DNA of 64,000 nt from contig NZ_MDDS01000057.1 in assembly GCF_001721295.1 (NCBI RefSeq), positions 62,001 to 126,000 of the forward strand. The letters are read 5' to 3'. Within the stretch, counting starts at the first letter, position 1. The number at the start of each line of letters is the position of its first letter. Shown here in pieces: positions 17,280 to 26,056 of the stretch. Under the pieces are notes generated by a model. It was not told the origin of the DNA. It saw only the letters and a list, made by a program, of their open reading frames with translations, and did not search any database. The position numbers and the translations under genes are program-made. Source of the DNA: Sphingomonas turrisvirgatae. GTDB taxonomy: Bacteria > Pseudomonadota > Alphaproteobacteria > Sphingomonadales > Sphingomonadaceae.

Positions 17280-19079
17280 TTACCCTTTGTAAAGCGCGTC
17301 CAGCCGCTCGCCATAAACCTCTTTCAGCACGTGCCGCCGGATCTTCAGGCTGGGCGTCAGCTGTTCGTTCTCGATCGTGAACGGCGCGTCGGCGAGGATG
17401 AAGCGCCGGATGCGCTCGATCACCGACAGGTCCTTGTTCACGCGCTCGACCGCCTGGCCCACCGCCGCGCGATAATCGTGATCCTCGCGCAGCGCCTTCA
17501 AATCGCACTTGGCGGCATTTTTCGCGCACCATTCCTGTGTCCACTCAGGATCGGGCACGATCACCGCGGTCATATACGGCTTGCGGTCGCCTGCGATCAT
17601 CGCCTGCATGATCTCGGGCTGCAGCGTCAGCATCCCTTCGACCTTCTGCGGCGCGACATTGTCGCCCTTGTCGTTGACGATGATATCCTTCTTGCGATCG
17701 GTGATCTTGATCCGCCCGCGTTCGTCGATCACGCCGATATCGCCGGTGTGCAGCCAGCCGTCTTTCAGCACGCGCGCGGTCTCGGCCTCGTTGCGCCAAT
17801 AGCCGTGCATGACCAGCTCGCCGCGCACCAGGATTTCACCATCCTCGGCGATGCGGACCTCCACGCCCTCCAGCGGCGGGCCGACCGTATCGTGCTTCAA
17901 CCCGGCCTTGGGCCGGTTGCACGAGATGACCGGCGCCGCCTCGGTCTGGCCATAGCCTTGCAGAAAAGTGATCCCCAGGCTTTCGAAGAACACGCCGACT
18001 TCCGGATTGAGCGGCGCGCCGCCCGACACCATCGCCTTGATCCGTCCGCCGAATTTGGCCGACAGCTTGGGCCGCAGCGTGCGGCTCAGTAGCAGTTCCA
18101 TCGGCAGGTCAAGCACCGACCCCTTGCCCGCCGCCTTCTTGCCGCCGATCGTCACCGCGCGGTCGAGCAGGTAGCTTGCGAACTTGCCCTGTTTCTCGAC
18201 TTGCTTGCTGATACGCGTGCGCAGCACTTCGAACAGGCGCGGCACCACGACCATCAGCGTGGGGCGCACCTCCTCGATATTTGACGCTAGCTTGTCGAGC
18301 CCTTCGGAATAATAGATCTGCGCGCCAAGCCCGATCGGGAAATGCTGCCCGCCGGTATGCTCATAGGCATGGCTGAGCGGCAGGAACGACAGGAAAATCT
18401 CGTCCTCCCACCCGAAATCCTCGCTGATGACGACGCAGCAGCCTTCGACATTGGTCAGGATCGCGCCGTGATGCTGCATCACGCCACGTGGCGATCCGCC
18501 GGTGCCGCTCGTATAGATGATGCACGCCAGCTCGTCGCGCCTGAACCGATCCGCCGCCTCGCCCGCGGCAGCCACGTCGGCCGGGTGGTCCGCGATCAGC
18601 TGCGCCCAATCGTGGAAGTCGATCGAGCCGGGCTGGCCGATCCGCACATCCTCGATCCCGATCACGACATGGCCCGAACTTCCCGTTGTATGCAGAATCG
18701 CCGGGATCAGCGTCTTGGCCAGCTTCACATTCGATACGATCGTCATGCACGCGCCCGAATTGTCGAGGATGTGCTGGTGGTCGCGTTCGGTGTTGGTAGT
18801 ATAGGTCGGCACCGTGACCCCGCCCGCCGCCATGATGGCCAGGTCGCTGATGCACCATTCGGGCCGGTTCTCGCTGACCAGCATCACTCGCCCGCCCGGT
18901 TGAAGGCCCAGCTCCTTCAGTGCTGCGGCCAGGCTCGCAACCTGCTGCGCCGCCTGTGCCCAGCTGGTCGAGACCCACTTCCCGCCCGTCTTGGCCCACA
19001 GAAACGGGGCATCGCCCTTCTCGCGTGCCCGCGTGAAGAACATCTGCACCAGATTGTCGAACCGTTCGAGCTTTCGCAT
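17280..19079 (-). CDS. AMP-dependent long-chain acyl-CoA synthetase
   Basis: The product activates fatty acids to acyl-CoA via acyl-AMP. The 599-aa ANL-family enzyme shows the P-loop-like YTSGTGGSPRGVMQHHGAI, a variant of YTSGTTGxPKG with Gly and Arg substitutions. It also has the A5 motif GYGQTEAAPVIS, the adenylate motif WLHTGDIGVIDERG and the hinge ITDRKKDIIVNDKGDNVAP. Length is typical of eukaryote-like FadD15-type synthetases with a long C-terminal domain, and chain-length preference is unknown. It is a separate transcription unit, 73 bases upstream (in map order) of pyrD's 3' end. Confidence 0.9.
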   Translation of the reverse strand: MRKLERFDNLVQMFFTRAREKGDAPFLWAKTGGKWVSTSWAQAAQQVASLAAALKELGLQPGGRVMLVSENRPEWCISDLAIMAAGGVTVPTYTTNTERDHQHILDNSGACMTIVSNVKLAKTLIPAILHTTGSSGHVVIGIEDVRIGQPGSIDFHDWAQLIADHPADVAAAGEAADRFRRDELACIIYTSGTGGSPRGVMQHHGAILTNVEGCCVVISEDFGWEDEIFLSFLPLSHAYEHTGGQHFPIGLGAQIYYSEGLDKLASNIEEVRPTLMVVVPRLFEVLRTRISKQVEKQGKFASYLLDRAVTIGGKKAAGKGSVLDLPMELLLSRTLRPKLSAKFGGRIKAMVSGGAPLNPEVGVFFESLGITFLQGYGQTEAAPVISCNRPKAGLKHDTVGPPLEGVEVRIAEDGEILVRGELVMHGYWRNEAETARVLKDGWLHTGDIGVIDERGRIKITDRKKDIIVNDKGDNVAPQKVEGMLTLQPEIMQAMIAGDRKPYMTAVIVPDPEWTQEWCAKNAAKCDLKALREDHDYRAAVGQAVERVNKDLSVIERIRRFILADAPFTIENEQLTPSLKIRRHVLKEVYGERLDALYKG

Positions 19080-19152
19080 GCCTGTCCTAACTCATCCTGC
19101 CGGGGTTCGTGCCCGGGCGTTTCGCCGGAACGTAACGGGCGCGCCCGATCCG

Positions 19153-20124
19153 TCAAAGGGCTTTGAGGATGCGCCGCACCAGGCCCGGACCTTCATGGAC
19201 CAGCGCCGAATAAAGCTGCACCATCGCTGCCCCAGCCTCCAGCCGCGCCAGCGCCTCCTGCGGCGAATCGATCCCGCCGGCGGCGATCACCGGCAACTGC
19301 CCGCCGCTCAATGCCAACGCTTCCTTGAGCTTCGTCATCGCCAGCGCCGCCAGCGGCTTGCCGGACAGGCCGCCTGCCTCCGCAGCCTGCGGCGAACGCA
19401 GGCTGTCCGGCCGCGATATGGTCGTGTTGCCGACGATCAGCGCGTCGATCCCTTGGTCGATCGCTGCTCGCACCGCGCCGTCTAGCCCGGCGGCGTCGAG
19501 GTCGGGCGCAATCTTCAGGAACAGCGGCACCCGCTTGCCATCGATCACCCGCGCCGCGTCGCACGCCGCCAGCAACTCGTCCAGCGCCGGCCGCGATTGC
19601 AGGTCGCGCAGACCCGGCGTGTTGGGCGAGCTGACGTTGATCGTCACATAATCCGCGTGACGGGCCGCCTTGCCGACGCCTTGGCGGTAGTCGGCGATCC
19701 GGTCGTCGCTATCCTTGTTCGCGCCGACATTGATGCCCAGCACGCCGGGCCGCCGCGCGCTCGCCACGCGGGCCAGTGCAGCGTCGATCCCGCCATTGTT
19801 GAACCCCATGCGGTTGATAACCGCGCGATCCTCGACCAGACGGAACAGCCGCGGCTTGGGATTGCCGGCCTGCGGGCACGGCGTCAGCGACCCGATTTCG
19901 ACGCTGCCAAAGCCCAGCCCGAACAGCCCGTCGATCGCTTCGCCATCCTTGTCGAGACCGGCTGCAAGGCCGACCGGATTGGGAAATTCGATCCCGGCAA
20001 GCGTCACCGGCCGCACGCGCGGCGGCGTACCGCCACTCGACCATGCCAGCGTGCGGATCGCCAGCCGATGCGCTCTTTCGGCGTCGAGGGTGAAAATCAG
20101 CGGCTTGAGCAGGTCGTACAGCAT
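19153..20124 (-). CDS. pyrD: Dihydroorotate dehydrogenase (quinone), class 2
   Basis: This membrane-associated FMN enzyme oxidises dihydroorotate to orotate in pyrimidine synthesis. Signatures are the N-terminal helix MLYDLLKPLIFTLDAERAHR, GLAAGLDKDGEAIDGL, the class 2 catalytic Ser in NVSSPNTPGLRDLQ, VGNTTISRP, and the FMN-phosphate loop IAAGGIDS. I start at ATG 20124 (323 aa) because AAGGGGGCG lies just before it and homologues begin there; starts at 20139 or 20208 have no binding site. It is divergent from the Rrf2 regulator, with 137 bases between the start codons. Confidence 0.95.
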   Translation of the reverse strand: MLYDLLKPLIFTLDAERAHRLAIRTLAWSSGGTPPRVRPVTLAGIEFPNPVGLAAGLDKDGEAIDGLFGLGFGSVEIGSLTPCPQAGNPKPRLFRLVEDRAVINRMGFNNGGIDAALARVASARRPGVLGINVGANKDSDDRIADYRQGVGKAARHADYVTINVSSPNTPGLRDLQSRPALDELLAACDAARVIDGKRVPLFLKIAPDLDAAGLDGAVRAAIDQGIDALIVGNTTISRPDSLRSPQAAEAGGLSGKPLAALAMTKLKEALALSGGQLPVIAAGGIDSPQEALARLEAGAAMVQLYSALVHEGPGLVRRILKAL

Positions 20125-20222
20125 CGCCCCCTTAAACATGACATTCGGCCTAACGGAACATATCCTTTGCACAACGCCTGCCGGGCCGGGTTGACCCCAA
20201 GCACGCAAAGGCCCATTTGCCC

Positions 20223-20245
20223 AATCGGAACGAAACCTTCCGATT
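20223..20245. promoter_or_regulatory. Inverted repeat upstream of Rrf2 regulator, candidate operator
   Basis: AATCGGAA (20223-20230) and TTCCGATT (20238-20245) form a perfect 8-base inverted repeat with a 7-base spacer, ending 16 bases before the regulator's ATG. Its size and symmetry suit a dimeric helix-turn-helix protein, so it could be the operator through which the Rrf2 protein controls its own SUF operon. This is inference; no other copy was noticed in the window. Confidence 0.4.
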
Positions 20246-20261
20246 TGAGAACTACTCGCAA

Positions 20262-20681
20262 ATGCGCCTTTCGGCTCAGACAGATTATGCCGTCGTGATG
20301 CTCTCCGCTGCCGCTCGTCATTGCGGCATCAGCGGCCGGCTGAACGCGACCGTACTGGCCGATGAAACGGGTCTTCCCTTGCCGACGGTGCAAAAGCTCG
20401 TCAGCCGGCTCGCGTCGGCTGGTCTTATCGAGTCGGCACGCGGCACCGGCGGCGGCTTCCGCCTCGCCCGCCCGCCCGCCACGATCACGCTGGCCGATAT
20501 CGTCGAAGCGATCGAGGGGCCGATCGCGCTGACCCAATGCGTCGATACAGGCAAACGCGATTGCTGCATCGACCAGACCTGCCGCGTGAAGCCGCACTGG
20601 AACCACGTCAATGGCGCCGTTCGCGGCGCGCTCGCGGGCGTCACCCTCGCCTCGCTCTCACGGACACCGGAACTCGCCTGA
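20262..20681 (+). CDS. Rrf2/IscR-family regulator of the SUF operon
   Basis: This is a 139-aa winged-helix regulator, typical of the SUF-associated Rrf2 group. It starts [20 protein letters not shown] and has the Rrf2 core [20 protein letters not shown] and [12 protein letters not shown]. Four cysteines follow, Cys93, Cys101, Cys102 and Cys107 ([15 protein letters not shown]), which can hold a [2Fe-2S] cluster. It probably senses Fe-S status and represses the genes that follow. I chose ATG 20262 because homologues begin at MRLS; a TTG at 20217 adds an unconserved stretch. Its TGA overlaps the sufB ATG (TGATG). Confidence 0.92.
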   Translation: MRLSAQTDYAVVMLSAAARHCGISGRLNATVLADETGLPLPTVQKLVSRLASAGLIESARGTGGGFRLARPPATITLADIVEAIEGPIALTQCVDTGKRDCCIDQTCRVKPHWNHVNGAVRGALAGVTLASLSRTPELA

Positions 20682-22144
20682 TGGCCACCAAGAATGCCGA
20701 GGCGCTCGCCGCCGCCAACAAGAAATACGAATGGGGCTTTAGCTCGGATATCGAGCAGGAGTTCGCGCCCAAGGGCCTGTCGGAAGACACCGTCCGCTTC
20801 ATCTCGGCCAAGAAGAACGAGCCGGAATGGATGCTCGACTGGCGTTTGAAGGCTTATCGCCACTGGCTGACGATGACGCCGCCGGACTGGGCCAAGCTCA
20901 ACGTGCCGCCGATCGATTATCAGGACGCCTATTACTACGCCGAGCCCAAGGCGAAGCCGAAGCTCGACAGCCTGGATCAGGTCGATCCCGAAATCCTGCG
21001 CGTATATGAAAAGCTCGGCATCCCGATCGAGGAGCAGAAGGTGCTCGCCGGCGTCGAGGGCAGCCGCAAGGTCGCGGTCGACGCCGTGTTCGACAGCGTC
21101 AGCGTCGCCACCACCTTCCGCGCCGAACTCGAAGCTGCCGGCGTCATCTTTCGCTCGATCAGCGAAGCCATCCGCGAATATCCCGATCTGGTGAAGAAGT
21201 GGCTGGGCAAGGTCGTGCCGATGCACGACAATTATTTCGCAGCGCTCAACTGCGCGGTCTTCAGCGACGGCACCTTCGTCTACATTCCCGAGGGCGTGCG
21301 CTGCCCAATGGAGCTCAGCACCTATTTCCGCATCAACGCGGAAAATACCGGCCAGTTCGAACGCACGCTGATTGTCGCCGACAAGGGGTCGTACGTCAGC
21401 TACCTCGAAGGCTGCACCGCGCCGATGCGCGACGAAAACCAGCTTCACGCCGCAGTGGTCGAACTGGTCGCGCTCGACGATGCCGAGATCAAATATTCGA
21501 CCGTCCAGAACTGGTATCCCGGCGACGAGAACGGCAAGGGCGGCATCTACAATTTTGTGACTAAGCGCGCGCTATGTCAGGGCAAGAACAGCAAGGTCAG
21601 CTGGACCCAGGTCGAAACCGGCAGCGCGATCACCTGGAAATATCCCAGCTGCGTGCTGGCGGGTGAGAACAGCGTCGGCGAATTCTACTCCGTCGCGGTC
21701 ACCAACAACCGCCAGCAAGCCGACACCGGCACAAAGATGATCCATCTCGGCAAGAACAGCCGCTCGACCATTGTGTCGAAGGGGATCAGCGCCGGCCGGT
21801 CGGACAACACCTATCGCGGCCTCGTCCGCGTCGGTCCGACAGCCGAGAATGTCCGCAACTTTACCCAGTGCGACAGCTTGCTGCTCGGCGACCAATGCGG
21901 CGCACACACCGTACCCTATATTGAGGTGCGCAACCCCTCCGCGCAGATCGAGCATGAAGCGACGACGAGCAAGATCAGTGAGGATCAGCTATTCTATGCG
22001 ATGCAGCGCGGGCTGGACCAGGAGGCGGCCGTCGCGCTGATCGTGAACGGGTTTGCGAAGGAAGTGCTGCAACAGCTGCCGATGGAGTTCGCGGTCGAGG
22101 CGCAGAAGCTGCTGGGGATTTCGCTGGAAGGCAGCGTGGGATGA
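20681..22144 (+). CDS. sufB: Fe-S cluster assembly scaffold SufB
   Basis: This is the core scaffold of the SufBCD complex, on which [Fe-S] clusters are built. The 487-aa protein has [20 protein letters not shown] at the start, then [40 protein letters not shown] and [20 protein letters not shown]. It ends in the beta-helix and [20 protein letters not shown] region shared with SufD. ATG 20681 overlaps the regulator's stop codon, implying coupled translation. Length is normal for alphaproteobacterial SufB. Confidence 0.97.
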   Translation: MATKNAEALAAANKKYEWGFSSDIEQEFAPKGLSEDTVRFISAKKNEPEWMLDWRLKAYRHWLTMTPPDWAKLNVPPIDYQDAYYYAEPKAKPKLDSLDQVDPEILRVYEKLGIPIEEQKVLAGVEGSRKVAVDAVFDSVSVATTFRAELEAAGVIFRSISEAIREYPDLVKKWLGKVVPMHDNYFAALNCAVFSDGTFVYIPEGVRCPMELSTYFRINAENTGQFERTLIVADKGSYVSYLEGCTAPMRDENQLHAAVVELVALDDAEIKYSTVQNWYPGDENGKGGIYNFVTKRALCQGKNSKVSWTQVETGSAITWKYPSCVLAGENSVGEFYSVAVTNNRQQADTGTKMIHLGKNSRSTIVSKGISAGRSDNTYRGLVRVGPTAENVRNFTQCDSLLLGDQCGAHTVPYIEVRNPSAQIEHEATTSKISEDQLFYAMQRGLDQEAAVALIVNGFAKEVLQQLPMEFAVEAQKLLGISLEGSVG

Positions 22145-22161
22145 TCCGCCACACCGCCCAT

Positions 22162-22253
22162 CGTCATCCCGGCGTTGTGCCGGGATCCACCCCTCCACCC
22201 GCGATGCCATCGGTTGTTGCACGGTGGACCTCCGCCCAAGGCCGGGGCGACGA
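22162..22253. repeat. Long palindromic intergenic repeat between sufB and the next gene
   Basis: The left half reads CGTCATCCCGGC then GCCGGGATCCACC; the right half holds GGTGGACC and ends GGCCGGGGCGACG. Pairing CGTC/GACG, CCCGGC/GCCGGG and TCCACC/GGTGGA gives a large branched palindrome. The left arm is identical over 12 bases to the hairpin at 10165-10193, and the arrangement matches that at 59904-60012. It lies within the SUF transcription unit and could influence expression around the sufB end. Confidence 0.75.
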
Positions 22254-22265
22254 AGGGGCGCGCGC

Positions 22266-22754
22266 ATGAGCGTCGCCCTCGCCCTCCTCGCCGCCGTTCC
22301 CCAGGACGCTCCGCCGCCCGAAGCAACCGAGGCCGACTATGACGAGATCGTCGTCCAGGCCCGCGTCGGCCGCGTCGCGCTGATCTTCGACAAGGCAGCC
22401 GATGGCCGCCTGATCAACTGCCGCGTCTTCATCTCCAGCGGCACGCGCCGTATCGACGACAATGCGTGCAACTCGCTCCCCGATTGCATCACGTCGAACA
22501 AGGGCGAGGAATATTGCGGCAAGGGCGGTATTGCACTTGTTGCGGTCGAGCCGAAGGCCAAGCCTCCCGCCGCGCTCGGCCTTGGCGTCACGCTCAAGCC
22601 GGAAGCGCCGAGAATGCCGGCGGTCGGCCCGGCAGTCACCGCGCAGACAGACGATGACCCCAATCGCCTCGGCAAACTCGCGCCCCCGCCGAAAGCCGAT
22701 AACGGCCCCCCGCTCGTGACGTTTGGCGGGCCGAAGCTAGACGATCCCAAGTGA
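22266..22754 (+). CDS. Unknown small secreted protein inside the SUF operon
   Basis: A 162-aa protein of unknown function. It starts MSVALALLAAVPQDAPPPEA, a short hydrophobic leader that may be an export signal, then DEIVVQARVGRVAL. A cysteine-containing core follows (Cys52, Cys68, Cys74, Cys84; INCRVFISSGTRRIDDNACN). The pattern C.v..S.g...iD..aC...dC recalls a family of secreted sphingomonad proteins I know only as hypothetical. The C-terminal half is Pro/Ala/Lys-rich and probably disordered. It lies between sufB and sufC, and its stop overlaps a possible sufC GTG, so it is likely cotranscribed. Confidence 0.72.
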   Translation: MSVALALLAAVPQDAPPPEATEADYDEIVVQARVGRVALIFDKAADGRLINCRVFISSGTRRIDDNACNSLPDCITSNKGEEYCGKGGIALVAVEPKAKPPAALGLGVTLKPEAPRMPAVGPAVTAQTDDDPNRLGKLAPPPKADNGPPLVTFGGPKLDDPK

Positions 22755-22765
22755 CAGAAAGTCCC

Positions 22766-23509
22766 ATGCTGCAAATCAACGACCTTCACGCCGAAATCGA
22801 CGGCAAGCCGATCCTTAAGGGGCTGACCCTGACCGTGAATGCGGGCGAGGTGCATGCGATCATGGGCCCCAACGGCGCGGGCAAGTCGACGCTCGGCTAC
22901 GTTCTTGGCGGGCGGCCGGGCTATGAGGTCACGGGCGGCAGCGTCACCTTCGCTGGCCAGGACCTGCTCGATCTCGCACCGCACGAGCGCGCCGCCGCCG
23001 GGCTGTTCCTGGGCTTCCAGTATCCGGTCGAGATCCCCGGCGTCTCGAACGTCCAGTTCCTGCGCGAGAGCCTCAACAGCCAGCGCCGCGCACGCGACGA
23101 AGCCCCGCTGTCGGGCGCGGAGTTTCTGAAGCTCGCCCGCGCGCAGGCCGCGACGTTGGAGATGGACGCCGAGATGCTCAAGCGCCCGGTCAACGTCGGT
23201 TTTTCCGGCGGCGAGAAGAAGCGCAACGAGATGGTACAGATGGGCATCCTGAACCCCCGCTTCGCGATCCTCGACGAAACCGACTCCGGCCTCGATATCG
23301 ACGCGCTGCGGATCGTCGGGGACGGAATCAACCGCATCATGCGCGCGCCCGACAAGGCGGTGCTGCTGATCACCCATTATCAGCGCCTGCTCGACTATGT
23401 GAAACCCGACGTCGTCCACGTCCTGGCCGACGGCCGCATCGTGAAGACCGGCGGTCCGGAACTCGCGCTCGAGCTGGAACGCGAAGGCTATGCGCAGGTG
23501 GCGGCGTGA
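22766..23509 (+). CDS. sufC: SUF system ABC ATPase SufC
   Basis: The product is the cytosolic ABC-type ATPase that drives conformational change in SufBCD. It has Walker A GPNGAGKST, Q-loop LGFQYPVEIPGVSNVQFL, ABC signature FSGGEKKRNEM, Walker B FAILDETDSGLDIDAL and switch His in LLITHYQRLLDYV. I chose ATG 22766 (MLQINDLHAEIDG) because SufC homologues begin there; a GTG at 22751 overlapping the previous stop would add MTESP. Length is 247 aa. A repeat element follows before sufD. Confidence 0.96.
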   Translation: MLQINDLHAEIDGKPILKGLTLTVNAGEVHAIMGPNGAGKSTLGYVLGGRPGYEVTGGSVTFAGQDLLDLAPHERAAAGLFLGFQYPVEIPGVSNVQFLRESLNSQRRARDEAPLSGAEFLKLARAQAATLEMDAEMLKRPVNVGFSGGEKKRNEMVQMGILNPRFAILDETDSGLDIDALRIVGDGINRIMRAPDKAVLLITHYQRLLDYVKPDVVHVLADGRIVKTGGPELALELEREGYAQVAA

Positions 23510-23511
23510 GT

Positions 23512-23743
23512 CTTTTGCTCGCACGAAGCCACGAAGCCACGAAGAAGGTGGTTTCACGCGGAGGCTCGGAGACGCGGCGATCCGGTACCAGCCGAGCCAG
23601 CGGCTCTCATCTTACGAACTTCGCGGCCTATCGCACCATCGCGATGATCGAAGCGCTTCACGCTGGGCGCAACGCCTCTGCGCCTCCGCGCCTCCGCTCG
23701 AACCAATCTTCTTCTCTTCGTGCCTTCGTGCCTTCGTGCGCAA
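23512..23743. repeat. Bipartite inverted repeat element between sufC and sufD
   Basis: The left arm has three CACGAAG units at 23522, 23530 and 23538 (8-base period). The right arm has three CTTCGTG units at 23716, 23724 and 23732, the exact reverse complement with the same period. Inside them, GCGGAGGCTCGGAGACGCGG on the left faces GCGCCTCCGCGCCTCCGCTC on the right. The arms are about 70 bases each with a unique centre that includes AAGCGCTTC. Two short open frames cross it but look non-coding. It fills nearly all of the 256 bases between sufC and sufD. Confidence 0.8.
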
Positions 23744-23765
23744 ATAACTTCCTGAGCCGCGCAGC

Positions 23766-24848
23766 ATGACACTCGCCACCCTCCCCTCTCCCCGCGACGA
23801 GGCCTGGCGCTGGGCCGACCTCGACTCGCTTCGCACCGCCGCGCAAACGCCGCAACAGTCGACCGGCATCGACCCGGCCAGCTTGTTCCTCGACCTGCCC
23901 GGCCCGCGCCTCACCTTCATCGACGGTGCGTTCGAGCCGGCGCATAGCCGCCCCGGCGCGGTCCAGTTGACCCGGCTCGACATGAACGCCTCGCATCCGC
24001 TTGGCGCCCTGGCGCAAGGCGAAGGCTGGGTGCTAAAACTCGACGCACGGACCGCGACCGATCCGGTTCAGATCGTCCACCTCGCCACCGGCGGCGAAAA
24101 TCATCTGCCCGCGCGCATCGACCTTGCCGAAGATGGCGTCGCGACCGTCATCGAAAGCTATGCCGGGCGCGGTTGGAGCAACCGTCTGCTCCACGCCTCG
24201 CTCGGCAAGGGCGCGCGCCTCATGCGCGCCGTCCGCCTGCTTCAGGACCAGGGCTTCGTCTCGATCCGTGATGAGGCCAGCATCGGCGAAGCAGCCAGCT
24301 ATGTCGCGACCTTCCTAGGCGCGGGCCAGAGTGGCAGCCGCATCGACGGCTTCCTGCGCTGCGACGGGGTCGGTGCCTTCGCCGAAATGGGCGGCGCATT
24401 GCTCACCCGCGGCGAGCAGCGCCAGGAATGCGCCGTCGCCGTCCACCACGCCGCTCCCGAAGGCACCAGCCGACAGGTCTGGCGCGCGGTCGCGGCCGAC
24501 GCATCGACCGTTAGCCTTGCCGCCCGTGCCGAGGTTGCTCGCCACGCGCAAAAGACCGACGGGGAACAGTCATTGCGCGGCCTGCTCCTGAAGCGCACCT
24601 CGACGGTGAATTTGAAGCCCGAACTCGAAATCTTTGCCGACGACGTGAAGTGCGCCCATGGTGCAACGGTCGGCGAACTCGATCGCAGGGCGCTGTTCTA
24701 CATGCAATCGCGCGGGATCCCCGAGGCTCAGGCCAAGGCGCTGCTCACCCACGCCTTCGTCGCCGACGCGCTCGACCGCATCGGGGACGAGGCGGTGGGC
24801 GAGGCGTTCAAGGCCGACGCCGACCGCTGGCTTGAGGCGGCGCTGTGA
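23766..24848 (+). CDS. sufD: Fe-S cluster assembly protein SufD
   Basis: This is the second structural subunit of SufBCD and a SufB paralogue. The 360-aa protein begins MTLATLPSPRDEAWRWADLD and has the beta-helix core ending in the SufBD signature KTDGEQSLRGLLLKRTSTVN, FADDVKCAHGATVGELDRRA and LFYMQSRGIPEAQAKALL. The conserved Cys-His pair of that signature is present (KCAHG). The start lies just after the sufC-sufD repeat element. Its stop overlaps the sufS GTG by four bases. Confidence 0.96.
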   Translation: MTLATLPSPRDEAWRWADLDSLRTAAQTPQQSTGIDPASLFLDLPGPRLTFIDGAFEPAHSRPGAVQLTRLDMNASHPLGALAQGEGWVLKLDARTATDPVQIVHLATGGENHLPARIDLAEDGVATVIESYAGRGWSNRLLHASLGKGARLMRAVRLLQDQGFVSIRDEASIGEAASYVATFLGAGQSGSRIDGFLRCDGVGAFAEMGGALLTRGEQRQECAVAVHHAAPEGTSRQVWRAVAADASTVSLAARAEVARHAQKTDGEQSLRGLLLKRTSTVNLKPELEIFADDVKCAHGATVGELDRRALFYMQSRGIPEAQAKALLTHAFVADALDRIGDEAVGEAFKADADRWLEAAL

Positions 24849-26056
24849 CCACGCTCACCGCCACCGCCCCGCTCGACCTGCTCGCCGACTTTCCCGCGAT
24901 TCCGGCGGGCTGGGCCTATCTCGACACCGCTGCGACCTCGCAAAAGCCAGCTCAAGTGATCGACGCGATCACGCGCAGCTACGACACCGCCTATGCCACC
25001 GTACATCGGGGCGTGTACCAGCGCTCGGCCGACATGACGCTGGCGTTCGAGGCTGCTCGCTGCCGCGTCGCTCAGTTCATCGGTGGGCAGGAGAACGAGA
25101 TCGTCTTCACCCGCGGCGCGACCGAGGGGATCAATCTCGTCGCGCAATGCTGGGCACAGACGAACCTCAAGGCAGGCGACCGCATCCTGCTCAGCCAGCT
25201 TGAGCATCACAGCAACATCGTGCCGTGGCAGATGGCGGCCGAGCGCGTCGGCGCGCAGATCGACGTCGTCCCGCTGACGCACGACCACCGCATCGACCTC
25301 GATGCGATGGCGGCCATGCTGACCGAGCGACACAAGCTGGTCGCGTTCGCCCATGTCTCCAACGTCCTCGGCTCCGTCCTCGATGCGCGCCGCGCTGCCG
25401 ACCTCGCTCACGCCGTCGGCGCCAGGATCCTGATCGATGGCTGCCAGGCGGTACCCCGCCTCGCGGTGGACGTCGCCGACCTCGACTGCGACTTCTACGT
25501 TTTTTCCGGCCACAAACTCTACGGCCCGACCGGCATCGGCGTGCTGTGGGCGCGATACGACCTGCTCGACGCCATGCCCCCCTATCAGGGCGGCGGCTCG
25601 ATGATCGACCGCGTGACGTTCGATCGGACCACCTACGCGCCCCCGCCGGGCCGGTTCGAGGCGGGCACGCCGCACATCACCGGCGTGCTCGGCCTTCACG
25701 CCGCGATCGACTATGTGACCAGCATCGGCCTCGACCGCATCCATGCGCACGAGACGGCGCTGGTGACTCGCACACGCGATGCGCTTGCCGGCCTGAACAG
25801 CGTTCGCCTCTTCGGCCCCGGCGACAGCGCGGGCATCGTGAGCTTCGAGGTTCAGGGGGTGCATCCGCACGATGTCGCCACCATCTTGGACGAAGGCGAT
25901 GTCGCAATCCGCGCCGGCCATCACTGCGCACAGCCGCTGATGGACAGCTTGGGCGTCGCGGCGACGGCACGGGCAAGCTTCGGCGTGTATAACGGGGCGG
26001 CGGACATCGACGCGCTGGTCAAGGGTATCGAACGAGTGACGAGGATCTTCGGGTGA
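24845..26056 (+). CDS. sufS: SufS-type cysteine desulfurase
   Basis: The product is a PLP-dependent group II desulfurase that takes sulfur from L-cysteine for cluster assembly. The 403-aa protein shows the N-terminal YLDTAATSQKP, ATVHRGVYQRS, HHSNIVPWQ, the PLP lysine in FSGHKLYGPTGIGVL, and the active-site Cys in RAGHHCAQPLM. No sufE gene lies in the window; partner sulfur transfer may depend on a distant SufE. It starts with a GTG overlapping the sufD stop (GTGA), and its own stop overlaps the sufT GTG. Confidence 0.96.
   Translation: MTTLTATAPLDLLADFPAIPAGWAYLDTAATSQKPAQVIDAITRSYDTAYATVHRGVYQRSADMTLAFEAARCRVAQFIGGQENEIVFTRGATEGINLVAQCWAQTNLKAGDRILLSQLEHHSNIVPWQMAAERVGAQIDVVPLTHDHRIDLDAMAAMLTERHKLVAFAHVSNVLGSVLDARRAADLAHAVGARILIDGCQAVPRLAVDVADLDCDFYVFSGHKLYGPTGIGVLWARYDLLDAMPPYQGGGSMIDRVTFDRTTYAPPPGRFEAGTPHITGVLGLHAAIDYVTSIGLDRIHAHETALVTRTRDALAGLNSVRLFGPGDSAGIVSFEVQGVHPHDVATILDEGDVAIRAGHHCAQPLMDSLGVAATARASFGVYNGAADIDALVKGIERVTRIFG

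Noticed and set aside
17280..19079. Variant adenylation motif YTSGTGGSPRGV as a sign of an inactive synthetase
   Set aside because: The same Gly and Arg variant is familiar in acyl-CoA synthetases of this group, and all other motifs are intact.
19113..19140. GGAAC followed by CGTC about 18 bases later, a possible EcfG general-stress promoter
   Set aside because: The -10 element is not CGTT at the right spacing and the orientation (plus strand) faces no gene start.
23490..23769. Two short open frames between sufC and sufD
   Set aside because: They lie within the inverted repeat element, contain repeat-derived sequence, and have no sensible start or binding site.
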